A stretch of DNA of 64,000 nucleotides, taken from assembly GCA_944990035.1 (NCBI GenBank), contig CALYLX010000135.1, forward strand, positions 124,001-188,000. The letters are read 5' to 3'. Shown piece after piece: positions 45,579 through 56,578 of the stretch (position 1 is its first letter; every line of letters begins with the position of its first letter). The notes beneath the pieces are model-generated. The model was not told the DNA's origin, did no database searches, and was given only the letters and a program-made list of their open reading frames with translations. This stretch comes from Clitopilus passeckerianus. Lineage: Eukaryota; Basidiomycota; Agaricomycetes; Agaricales; Entolomataceae. A program made the position numbers and the translations under genes.

Positions 45579-47254
45579 ATGACTTCACGCTTTCTCAGCG
45601 TGCTCTCCACACTCCTTGTTTTCGCCTTATTCTTGGGATCCGCTTGTGCAGCAGAGGCCGACAAAACTCGCGTTGGAGGCGAGATAATCGACAAGGTAAG
45701 CATGGACTATGGCTCCGGGACCAAACGTCGCCAGCTTTAGTGCTTGTATCACGGTCACCTTGTTCCGAATTATGTACTGACTAAATGCCTCAATTGTTCT
45801 ATCAGACTGTCCAACTACGAACACATTCAATATTTGCACCATACATCGACCAGGACCTACAAAACCGGTGGTGGGACTTCGGCGCGGATGCCTATATTGT
45901 ACGTTTGTTCTCATGAGGGGAGTATATTCTGGCGCTATTCTGACTCCTTGTAGAACACCAACAAGCACGTTCGCTTGACCCGGAATAAGCCTTCGCAAAT
46001 GGTAACCTCAACATTCTTCCGTAGCTCGGCAGTGTCTCAATGAGTGCTTGATAGGGATGGCTGTGGTCACGGCTGGGCATCAGTGCTTCGAGTTATGTTA
46101 TTGAGATCGAGTTTAAGGTGTGTGGATCTCGGCCACTGTACCTGTCTGATGGCTCTAACCGGACCGCAAACAGATCTCTGGAGACTCCAGCCACCTATTT
46201 GGAGATGGCATGGCTGTTTGGCTAACAAGCGAGCGAAAGCAGGAGGGGCCGGTTTTCGGCAGCAAAGGTATTTACACCTTTCACCGTAGCGACTATCACG
46301 GAGCTCTCACACAGGGCTACTACTTCAGACTACTTCAACGGGCTTGGTATCTTCCTTGATACGTGCGTACCACTCTTCTGGTTTTCCTCGCTGCGGAACT
46401 GACATCTTGCTGTCCTACCACAGGTATGCAAACAGCAATCATGGGTATTCCTTCCCGAGAATCAACACGATGCTGGGAGACGGGAAGACCTCCTATGATT
46501 TCGGAGATGATGGTGACAAACAGAGTCTAGGTGGTTGCTCTGTAAGTGCTCACCTTTCTGCACTCAGTTGTCATTTCTGAGCGGGCTCGCATCCTAGGCC
46601 AACTTCCGCCGAACAAATGTCGCCACAAAACTCAGGATCACCTATATCAAGGATAAATTCATAGATGTAGGTACCCTTTTACTCCACTGCGCCACTCACA
46701 TCTAATAACTCTATTTTAGGGGAAGATCCAATACAAAGCTTGTAAGTCTTCTCCCGTCTAGTCTTTACTGACCGGTCGCTAAACTCTATGAAGGGGACGA
46801 CTGGCAAGACTGTTTCCACATCAAGAATGTCACACTCCCTAACCAGCCATTCCTCGGTATTACTGCAATGACGGGAGATGTGAGCGATGCACATGAGTAA
46901 GTTTCTTGGGAGCCGAGCAAATTTGTTTTCTCAGCATCAAATTCTTTCTCTAGCGTCATTACTGTATCGAGTTGGTCAGCTATCATGCAGCGGCAAGAGA
47001 AGCCAGATGCCAAGAAGAAGAAGGGCGGATTCTTCAGCAAGAGCAAGGGAACGAGCGACGAGTCCAGTGGCTCTTGGTTCGGATTCTTCTTCAAGGCTTT
47101 CTTGTTTGCAGGTGTATGTGCTGGTGGTTGGTACGGCTACAAGGAATACCAGCGAAGGCAGATGTACGGTGGTGGCAACTACGGGCTTGGAGGAGGACGG
47201 GGTGGTGGATTTGGAGGTGGTGGCATGTATTCAAGTAACAAACGTGCATTCTGA
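45579..47254 (+). CDS. L-type lectin-like cargo receptor (VIP36/Emp46/47 type)
   Basis: Type I membrane lectin that would carry high-mannose glycoproteins between ER and Golgi. Signal peptide LLVFALFLGSACA; lectin fold with NRWWDFGADAYI, SSYVIEIEFKISGDSSHLFG, DGMAVWLTSERKQEGPVFG, DYFNGLGIFLDTYANSNHG, RITYIKDKFIDGKIQYKAW, FLGITAMTGDVSDAHDVITV. The sugar/Ca site is consistent with the Asp in DGMAVW, DTYANSN and GDVSDAHD. Instead of the usual long coiled coil there is a short basic stalk (KPDAKKKKGGFFSKSKG), one helix (WFGFFFKAFLFAGVCAGGWYG) and a Gly-rich cytosolic tail ending NKRAF, whose last two residues could be an ER-exit signal. About ten exons, about 330 residues, all traced junctions in phase. 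Confidence 0.9.
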
Positions 47255-47705
47255 TCGTCGTGTTGTGCATTTAATGTACTGGGATTATATTGAATTTACC
47301 ATCTTGAGTACCCTAACTCGCAGGATAACGTAAAGAAGATTCACGCCTCGTCTCGGTCATAATTATTCAGCCATGATACAGGGTAATGTGAGAGAACTGG
47401 TATCTACTTGTATGTATGTACGATGGGGAAATGCTAATGCTACTGACTACTATGTAACTACTGAGTATGTACCTAATGCTACGTAAAAATTGGGTTCAGA
47501 TAAAACAGACGAAAAGAGAGTCAAGACCGGTACGTCGCAAAAAAGCGAGTGGTGGTGATGCACAAGACATATGAAAGTTAAGCTACACTACTAAAATTCC
47601 AGAGACGAGAGGGAGAAGGAGAGAGAAAGAGTCAAGGTTCACGGAATATGCGCATTTATATTGTTTGATACTTGTGATGACGGAGACATGTTGAGCTTGA
47701 TAAGT
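47255..47705. other. Region between convergent genes
   Basis: 3' flanks of the lectin and transportin genes. AT-rich in places, no gene seen. Confidence 0.5.
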
Positions 47706-50700
47706 TTACACCCCATAGCGGGCAGCGAGCCGCTCCTGAATAGCAGGAGGGAAGGAGGCGACTTGAGCGGCCCAACCTGCCTCGTCGTGTTGCTTGAAGC
47801 CACGTAGCAGCTCCTGGAACATGTTGTTCAACTCGGGAGAAGGGTTGTTCCACCGAACAATGGAATTGCAAAACCAGAGCAAGCTCTGAAAAAGAAGGTC
47901 AGATCCATAAGATACGAGGTGGTATCAAGCATACCTTTGCGATGCCAGCGGGATTGGTTTGCACCAAGGTGCAAAGTCCTCGGAAAGCAGAGTCTTTCTC
48001 TTCATTATCTCTGATCTCGTATAACGCCTGGCACCATGCCTGGGCAAATTCTGCAAGATGAGGAGCAACAAGGGCGGGGTGCATGAGTCCTATCCGTCCT
48101 ATTGATACAGCAGCATTCTCATGAAGACTGCGAGGTGCCTTTGGGTGCAAGAGAATGGGAATCAAGCGTGCAATCAACGGGTTCACCCATTGCTGGAACT
48201 CAGGATCATCTGCACAACGACGAATGAGTATGCATCTTGGTTGTTGGTTACCAATACACATACCTCGTCCGTATCGTAAAGCAACTTCGCCAACAGACCA
48301 GGCAGCATTGTTTGATGCAGAAATAAACTCAACCTTTGGCTCAGGGTCCAGTTGTACGATCAGCTCGCCCATTATGTTGGGCATATGCGGACGCAGAAGT
48401 CCAAAACAGCCCATAGCCAAGTCGCCGACTAGAGCATATGCGGATTGCCGGACTGGGGCTTGAGGGTGTTTGAGACAGACGGTAAGCAGGCTCATCAAGT
48501 TGGGGGTGCTACTATTGATGAAGGTCTCTAAGCCCATGCCGAGACCTTGGGTGAGGCCGGAAAGAAGGTCCAAAGCGACCACCAGGAAGGACTTGTCCGG
48601 CTCGTCTAAATCAGGATTGCTCTGGTATGCCTGATACTGAAGGAGTGCATTGTGAATGATGTGGTTGCAGCGATCAAAGACCGGTCCAGCGTATGGTTGG
48701 AAGGCAGCGCCCATAGCAATAGTCACTGAGGCAAGACACTACAACAAGGTTAGTAAATGAGCACATTCTGCGAACAAAAATATTGCTGACCTCAAGTAGA
48801 GGAATCAAGTTCTCATCATCATCCTTCAGCTTCGACCACTTGGTGGTCAACGGTGGCATCAGAATGTCTACATATGCAGCGTTGGCCAAGGCTCTTCCCA
48901 CAGCATCAGCCAGAGTTCCGACGGCATCGTACAAGATCAACATATTTTTGTGTTGATAAAGATCGAAGGCCAACACCAGGTTGCGAAGTACCGGTTCAAG
49001 GTATGGCGCAAGCTCAGCACCGGCATCTTCCTCCAGGGTGGCGAAGGCACTGCAGCCAGCTTCCTGTACACGCTTATTCTTGTCGAGAACCATTCTCAAG
49101 AGCTATCAAGATAGTGAGTACAACGTTTCACGGTGGAGTCCTCTTGCTTACCCCTTCCATGGTTGGAATGAAAAACTGAGCCTTGTGATCTTCTGATATA
49201 GGTTGTGTACACCAACTCGCATAGCGGCCAAGTGTCCAGCATGTAATAGATCTAACGAGAGGCTAGAGCGAATGATTAGTACTAAGAAGATATCATCTAA
49301 TTGATATGTACCTTAGGATCATTGAGAGTGCTAATGAGATAGGGGATAAGAGTTGGTAGATGGGGCTCGATCGCTTCTATGCAGCCTAAAAGGCGACTTG
49401 ATGAATTTCTTGACAACATATGCGAAGGAATAGTGATATATACCTTCGGCCATGGCGCCCAAGGCTAAGATACCACTTTCCCGTTGGAGCCAATCTTGGC
49501 TCCATAGCTTATCCTTAAGAGGGCCGAGAAGGACATTTAGGAGGTCACCGCCGAATCTGACCGCAAGGACGTCGAGAGCGGCCGCGGCACATTTCCGCAG
49601 ATTCCATTCTGTTGACATTTCGTCCATGAAGTCGTCATCGTAGTCAAAATCGTCCTCGTCGTCATCATCGAAGGTTTCTTCTCCATATGCGCCCATGCGG
49701 GGACGTTGGGCATTCTCTCCTTGAGTGGCATCGTGTTCCAGCTTGTGCGACTTGCCGCTGTAGAATTGGGGCTTGATATCCTCCTCCTTGTCTGGGACTG
49801 CTGCATCTTCGGCATCACCTTCTAGCCACAGCAAATCATCTTCTCCATAGATCATGCAGTCCAAGAGGACGGGTGCAACTTTTCCGAGAAGAGGGTGAAG
49901 ATATGCGGCAAGATCGGCATCTTCGGCGAATGTGAGCCAGAACTCGCAGGCTTCAAGGGCGACGTTCTCGTTCTTGTCCTTCGTCGAGTACAGCATATAT
50001 TCGGCGACATTATTCATTTCGGGCATGAGTTTCTCCGGCCGTGCCGCTAGTAGCAAGACGAGGGCTTGACAAACGTGGCGCCGGACGGAAGGGTCTTCGT
50101 CAGAAGCACGTTTGAAAAGGCAGGCGATGAAGTTATCAATTTGCACGAACAATGATGGTGAGGCTATTGGCACAAAGTATGAGAGGCAAGCCACCGCGTG
50201 CGAGCGCATCTTTGCAGAAGGGTGCTCAGAGAGCACGAGAAATTTGGGAATCATATAGTCGAGGGGTCTTGTGCCGTTGATCTCCACGTCCATTTTCCTG
50301 GGGAAGTCTTCGCATGCCTTCTCGAGAGCATTGAAAGCAGCCTAGCAGATTCGTTTCAGTTAACTGTTTTTTCATGTAATGAGCTGGTGGGAAGGATCGG
50401 CAAACACGGATGCTTTTCGAAACGCGCTCTCGAGGGTGGCAGATGACCTCTGATCGCCTCGCTTATTTGCCTTGCGCCGATCCAGTGCCCCGAAAACCAT
50501 CTCTCACCTCTTGCTTGTCCAAATCTGTTGAATCCAGTGTGTTTACTAGTTGTTGCAAGCACTCTGGCCAATTTTTGGGCTCAAGGACACCAAGGAAGGC
50601 CACTATATCTTGACTTGCTGCATTACGAATCATGATCGAAGAGTCATTGAAGGCTGTCAGGACTGCAGCCTTTACAAACTGAGCAACTTCTGGAGGGGCC

Positions 50701-51004
50701 CCAATGATCAGGCGCGCATTATTCTTCAGAAGATATCCTGCAATGCTACGAATGCGATCTTCCTCCTGTGGCAGCGAGCTGAGGATATAGGCTAGATATG
50801 CAATATATTGGGGTTCGCGTGTGAACTGGTTCAGTTTCTGAATATGCCACGAGTATTTAACTCAGTTAAGCCGTTCTTTCCACGTTTCGTGAGACCGCTG
50901 ACCTGCGTTATATTTCGCTGAACGGAAATGTTCATATCGGTTGAATCACGAATGGTCTGTAGGACCTCTTGAAGGCCAGCTTGGTTGGGTGCCCATTGGG
51001 ACAT
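47706..51004 (-). CDS. KAP104: Transportin / karyopherin beta-2 (Kap104)
   Basis: Nuclear import receptor for PY-NLS cargo such as mRNA-binding proteins. Eight or nine exons encode about 900 residues of HEAT repeats. N-terminus [20 protein letters not shown], then [20 protein letters not shown] and the first repeats, [20 protein letters not shown], a long acidic H8 loop around 49620-49680 ([18 protein letters not shown]) that releases cargo on Ran[72 protein letters not shown] helices ([20 protein letters not shown]) and C-terminus [12 protein letters not shown]. Length and order match transportin. No break. ATG at 51004 opens the conserved N-terminus. Confidence 0.95.
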
Positions 51005-51404
51005 TTTGAGATATCAGAACGCGTCCAGTCAGGCGGTAGAAAGTCGTCAACGACGTGAAGAGGGGGCTGCAGAACGATGAATGTAAGGGACAACCCCAGG
51101 ATAATCTCTGTCCTATTTCTTTGTGTACATTTGTTGTCAACATGTCACACTGTGACCGTCCAGTGTTGACCCTAGATTTTATCTCCAATGTTTTTAACCT
51201 TCCATCAGTCTTTTGAATAAGAAGCCGTAATGTTATCACGGCATGCGGCAGGCGAGGCTACGCTTTACCCAGTTTCTATCCACGTTGTGCGTAATGGTAT
51301 CTATTCCTTTGATCCATAGGTTAAGCAACCGCCGGCATCAACTTAAGCCCCTCAGCCTCGGACAAATCGATTATTGTCACTGTCTAAAAAATCCTCTCCA
51401 ATGC
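51005..51404. other. Intergenic region
   Basis: Transportin promoter and the 3' flank of the FSH1 gene, both minus strand. No gene seen. The minus frame 50946-51239 overlaps the transportin start and has no family signal. Confidence 0.5.
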
Positions 51405-52625
51405 TCAGAGCTTCATCATCATAACGACTGGTGCTGAATTCCCTCCGACTGGGGTACTGACACCGGAGTTCTGTCCCGAGGAGGACGGTAAGCCAGGTGA
51501 AGGTAGATCATCCCTCGCAGGGTCCTTCATAAACTCGTGTAGGAATTTCCGCCATTGACCCTTAGATGGGACGAAGTGTCCTACAGATCAATTCGTAATT
51601 ATCAGCAGGGAGGCATCATGGCCGATGGCAGCTGGCAAATTAAATACATACCGCCGTCATGCAGCTCGACCCGGCTGTTGGTTGATTGATCTATGAGGAC
51701 TTGCGATCGCTCATTTACGACAATTACATCGTTCTTTCCTAAGACGTGTAATGTCCTTGTCGAGAATGAGGGCTCAAACACTTCATCGATCGAAGGGTCT
51801 CGCATCTTGAAACCAGAGACCGCAACGCAGAATTTCCTGAAGGGCAAGTTAGATGTGGGAAGAGCCCAGATGATCGGGACTCACAATGGTGGGTGAGGGG
51901 GTACACCGTCCACAAGGAATGAAGGATGGATGTGTGGTTTCTCCAGCTGAGTTCATGCTATTGTCAATCAACTCCGTCAACAGAGGTATGGCAACCCACC
52001 AAAGTAGCTACAAGCGCAGCCACGGCCGCCCCTTGGCTAACCGATTGATGAGAACAGGGAGGGTAGTCGAGCATAGGATCGACGAACCTAAAACCGAAAA
52101 CTCCCTGGTGACCGTTTAGTCGAATAGAGTCAATAAAACAAAGCATATCAATCTTACATCAAATTTCCTGGCTTTCAAAGTGTCCCTAAGCAATTCGATA
52201 GACTCCTGGAGCCCATAGCAGATGGTTCTCTCTGGGTTGACCCTGAACCAAGTCCTTGGTATAAGAGCTGGATCCTCATCAGCATTGGCTGCCTCTGGTG
52301 CACCAAGGGATGCCAGGTTGTTCGTAGGTTGTGATGAAAATCCTGTAAGGTCGGCGGGTTGAAGGATATGTGGCGCGTCGATAAATACTGCAGTGTAACG
52401 GCGGAGTTCAGCAGATCGAAGCTTGTCAACAAAGGCACCCCAGACACACACCGAAGTCTATATCGCTACATTCCTTTCGGAGAGCTCCCATCTGCAGCGT
52501 GTCAGAAAACCATTCTAACCTTGAATGTGCATGAACCCTCTAAGTAGCTTACTCACCCGTTTGCTGAAGATCGTGGCGTTCTGAGAGTAGCCATGTAGAG
52601 CCAGAACAGTGCGTCGAGTAGCCAT
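51405..52625 (-). CDS. FSH1-family serine hydrolase
   Basis: Alpha/beta hydrolase of the FSH1/OVCA2 family, cytosolic and of unsettled substrate (small esters or lipids suspected). N-terminus MATRRTVLALHGYSQNATIF is the family start. Then AVFIDAPHILQPADL, ADEDPALIPRTWFRV, GLQESIELLRDTLKARKFDG, the nucleophile elbow GFSQGAAVAALVATL, SGFKMRDPSIDEVF with the acid, LHVLGKNDVIV, and HDGGHFVPS with the His. About 270 residues in five exons. The intron with donor GGTTCG ends at the Ser codon of GFSQG, so the catalytic serine is encoded across a splice junction (AG|C). All three catalytic residues present. Confidence 0.9.
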
Positions 52626-52916
52626 TGTCTATGAATGTCTATTAGTATGCCCTGCTACTCAAAGTCGGCCAGCAACCCGAGAATTGGATAGAAGCCGTCC
52701 AGTCTGGTCAACGCAAACTGAAAGTTGTAAAGATCCGCACCCAGGCCTTGGTGATGAGTCCGGCATCGTGGAGCCGAATAGCCGGAAGAATCCACCAGAG
52801 CACTCTTCGGCCGACTATTACTGCAACGTGGATGACTCATTAATTAAGAGTATCAATTGAAGATAAGATATGTACAATGCATTGCGGCTCGTCCTTTCAT
52901 AACGGTAATAAGCATT

Positions 52917-54041
52917 TTATTCTGAGTACCCATCGTCCTCTCTTGTAGTCTGTAGTTTCTCGATCACAGTGCTCACCCTCTCGTAGACAGCGAACACAAT
53001 CGCCTGTCCGGGCGCCACCCTCAGAACCCTAGGCGTTATGCCCTTGTAGAAACTCCTGACTCCCTCCTGTCTCCACATTTCCTGCGCGATACCGACAATA
53101 CGCTGCACAGCAGACTTGCCCGGCTCCGCCTGAGCTTTCTGCAGGCGTGTTTTAATGGTGTCGATGGGTGCGTTCGAGAATGGGCCCATAGCTCCCGAAA
53201 TGAGACCGATAACCATGTGCTGGTAGGATGGGAGGTCTTTGAGGTCAGGCTGTAACTTATGCGCCAATTTCTTAATCTCCTGGTAAGCGGTGAAATTCGC
53301 TCCTGCAAGAGCGAATCAGAGAATTGAATAGAAGATGACGTCGATATTGCTCACCCTGGTTGGTCGCTTGACGCAGCGCGGTGAGTGATACACCGCGATA
53401 CAGCGTCGAAAAGCCTTCCTCCCGAACGATGGTATACACCGCATGTCCAGCATTCCGGTACCTTGGCACCTCCAGAGGGTCTGCCAAAGAGTGTTGTTGC
53501 GCCTGCAGACGAATCTTCACGACTTCCATAGGGGTTACAACCATGACCGCCTCCGTAGTACCCGCCCCTAGACCAGCAAGGAAAATACCTCCAACGCTGG
53601 TCTTGCCAGTGTTCTTGTCGGCAAGCCAGCCCTTGTAGGCCTCGAAACTAGCGAAACGAATCGCCATCTTTGGCACGATACCGGATAGGACGGCGCCGAG
53701 ACCCTTGTAGAGGGCTAGGGGTGTTTCCCGTTTAACGATGTACGCTCCAGTGGCGAATACACCTCTAGGTTTTGTCTAGATAGCGCGCCGTTAGATCCCA
53801 GTGGCTTGATTGCTTGCAGTTCAAGGACGTACCCCTGGATGTCGACCGGATCGGGAGAGCTGCATTCGCACCTTGATGGTGTCTAGAGGCTGACATACTA
53901 GCTGGTGGAGGCAGAGTTAAGCACCTTCGTAGCAATCCAACGAGGTGGTCCTGGACTCACCGCTTCACATGCTCCTGCAATACCTCCAGCCGTGATATGC
54001 TGGGCAAAACCAACCGGTTTCTTATCACCAGAGCGAGACAT
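52917..54041 (-). CDS. SFC1: Mitochondrial succinate-fumarate carrier
   Basis: Inner-membrane carrier exchanging cytosolic succinate for mitochondrial fumarate; needed for growth on acetate or ethanol. Three carrier repeats: QPLDTIKVRMQLSRSGR, TPMEVVKIRLQAQQHSLADP, NAPIDTIKTRLQKAQAEPGK, each with the PxDxxKxR signature. Family-specific: GLGAVLSGIVPKMAIRFASF, LYRGVSLTALRQATNQGANF, SFYKGITPRVLRVAPGQAIV. Four or five exons, about 300 residues. N-terminus MSRSGDKKPVGFAQHITAGG. The closest match from memory is yeast Sfc1/Acr1. It is probably induced on C2 carbon sources as in yeast, though nothing here shows that. Confidence 0.92.
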
Positions 54042-55211
54042 GTCGACACGATAACTTCAGGGTTGAGAGATGTATGAATGCCAGGATGAATGTCGTTCGA
54101 GACGAAGGAGTTCCAACCGCAAACCAGCCAAGTAGGAGCAATATAGATTATGACGTTCGGCCGCTTTGAGGGGATTTAAGAGCGCAAAAACATGTGAATG
54201 ACCACCAGCCTGGATCATAACCGCACTGCCGTAAATAGAGATGGCCAAGAAGGCAAGTCGCGACTGGACTCGCCAGCATCCGTCTCCACTGTCAAGGACA
54301 CAGAGAATGCAGTTCCTGCGGATATCCGCTTTTCTCCACGGTGAACGTGAATAGTCAAGAGCGTCAACGGAGGGTCGGGGAGGCGGGAATGGGATTAACC
54401 TGGGATCAACTTTGGCCAAGGAGGACCGCGCCGTCAGCCGGAGATGCGTGGGCATATGATTTCCTTGGCGGCGAAACGATACAAAAGGTTGGGGACGCCG
54501 ATCACTGCGTGACCTGGCCCTTTTTCTTCCCCTCTGCCATTCTATCAGAGGTCGCCATTCCAAGCAAAAAAGACGCACAGAGCCATCGCTCGTTCACCGT
54601 CATCTGGTCATAAATGCAGAGATAACCAGCATCGGTTTGTTGACGGAGAAACTCAATCGAAAACCTCAACGATTCCATCACCTCGCTTGTCTCGACCATA
54701 CCAGATGGAGGCACGAACCCCTAAAAATTAGAGCAACCATTAATTGCCACTTACGCGTGTACGCGCTGGGACCTGGCGGCGTGGTGCAATTTTCATTGAA
54801 CGGAGAAAACTGCAAATGTCAAAGACTCAAAGCAAGCTCCCGCCTGCCCCAGGTTTTGTATTTGAACCTACAAAAGACTCCATTGTGTGCCGTGGAACTT
54901 GACAAACGGCAGGGGCTTCTCTGTCAATCAAAATTGAGTAGAAAAGAATATAAGCCCATCAGACATTTGGAAGGCCCTATACCACTGACACAAAGAACGC
55001 CCTCAAAAGGAGTCAGCTGTGAGATTCAATCTTAGAAGTAAGACAATCGGATGATCGATAACGTTGCGATTGGTTGACCATTTTTACATGCTTTTTTCAG
55101 GGAGCATATATAAGACCCGCATGCCCACAACTCCATAGTTTCAAATTCAATCTCAGGGTCCATCTGCAGGTTGTTTCACCACTGCTCCCCACTCACATCC
55201 TTGTGGCCTCA
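54042..55211. other. Intergenic region, divergent promoters
   Basis: Between the carrier gene (minus) and the homeodomain gene (plus). A minus frame of 173 codons (54057-54578) has no family signal and unnatural composition, so I treat it as chance. A TATA box at 55107 serves the plus-strand gene. Confidence 0.5.
55107..55114 (+). promoter_or_regulatory. TATA box (TATATAAG)
   Basis: TATATAAG about 100 bp upstream of the ATG at 55212. Confidence 0.5.
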
Positions 55212-56295
55212 ATGGATTCTACAGTTTTTCCAACACAAGGACCTTCAAGTTCAGCACCAACAAAGCCGGAGAGGCGTACCCGTTTAAAAGGCGCTGGCGT
55301 GCAGATTCTAGAAGGTATGAATTGTTTGTTCCATCAACTCCGTAAACACTGCTTTAACCATATATCTCCTTCTCTTACATTTTCGTGTACAAAGACTTCT
55401 CCAAAATCCATGGTTTTGGCGTCGAACCAGATAAGGCCCAACGGCACGAACTCCTCAAACGAATACGAGTGGGTAATAGTGCAAACGTGTGCATTCTGAG
55501 GCTAACTTTAGCATAGCAAATTCCGGAATACCATGATTACACAATGCCCAAACTAAGGATATGGTTCAGCCGTCGAAAAAAAGAAGCTGAAGCCCGCGCG
55601 GAGGAAGCAAAACGGGCATCGTCTTCGACGTGTAGGCAATTCACCGGACAAGTAAATGTCTAAAGAAACTGACCCTTTCTCACTAGACCCATCCTTGAAT
55701 TCTGAAGCACTAAAAACTTTGCAAATTTTATACAAAGGAGCTGCAAATTTACCAACTGAAGATCTCATTGAGACCTGGGCAAAATTACTTGGGGTACCCA
55801 TATGGGAGGTCAAAGGATGGATCAAAGCCCAACAGTGCCCAGCTTCACCTTCACCTGGGCCATCCACCCTTCCTTCATGGCAGCCATTAACACCTCGGAC
55901 AACTCTGTCACCAGAGCCACCAAGCTCACTGGACGGATTTGACGAGCTGGACAAAACTGACTCGCTGTTTTCCCCTGTGGTCGCTTTTGCAACACCGCCT
56001 CAGGCTCATGCCGTGCCTAGACCTATGTTGAGACCTGCAGTAAGTTTTGCCGTGCTTTTTGTTTCTTTCTAGGATTACGTAATAACTCCTATTCGTCCAG
56101 ACATTTTCCATTGAGGATTCCCAAGAAGCAGTCAGGCATATGCTGCTATTGGCTATTGCCGAGACCGATATACCATTGACCCCTCCGTCAAAATTGCCGA
56201 GCAATGGAGAGGAGTTTAATGCAATGTTCAGCCCCTATCTCGACGCCCTTAAAGGGCTGGAGGCAGCATTAGACACGTACCTCCCAGCTGCTTGA
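55212..56295 (+). CDS. Divergent homeodomain protein
   Basis: Probable nuclear DNA-binding protein. After a short Ser/Thr-rich N-terminus, PERRTRLKGAGVQILEGDF (residues about 19-40) matches homeodomain arm plus helix 1, KAQRHELLKRIRQIP helix 2, and TMPKLRIWFSRRKKEAEARA helix 3. The usual WFQNRR core is WFSRRK here, so the near-invariant Asn51 is absent. The turns between helices are longer than usual. A second segment, ALKTLQILYKGAANLPTEDL then IETWAKLLGVPIWEVKGWIK, looks like another three-helix homeodomain-like unit with W-I in place of W-F. A Pro/Ser-rich linker and an acidic C-terminus follow. Five exons, about 270 residues. Donor choice before TYPSLNSEA (GTAGGC) is my inference. Target genes unknown. 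Confidence 0.65.
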
Positions 56296-56578
56296 CTTTG
56301 CGCATATTGCGCCACTTCCATCTCACGAACGACTATTATCGCCCGCTTATTGGAGCAAGATGCTTATCAACGCATGCTGTTTAATTTTAACGCCTTTTAA
56401 CTTCCGCAATCGACATTATGACAAGGACGGACGGACTCACCATTCCATGATAAACGAATCCATTCCGAATTGTAACTGTACCACCTGCATTTGCTGCTTT
56501 CCGAGGCTTTTGCCTTCGTAAATTAAAGCCCATATTTAATACGAGACACTGGTACGATACATAATATATTGTTCTACA

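Noticed and set aside
54057..54578. 173-codon minus-strand open frame upstream of the carrier gene
   Set aside because: No known family, Arg/Leu-heavy composition, and it fills the carrier's promoter region; likely a chance open frame.
55212..56295. Mating-type A (HD1/HD2) locus
   Set aside because: There is no divergently paired second homeodomain gene, no neighbouring mitochondrial intermediate peptidase gene, and the recognition helix lacks the WFxNR core of HD1/HD2 proteins.
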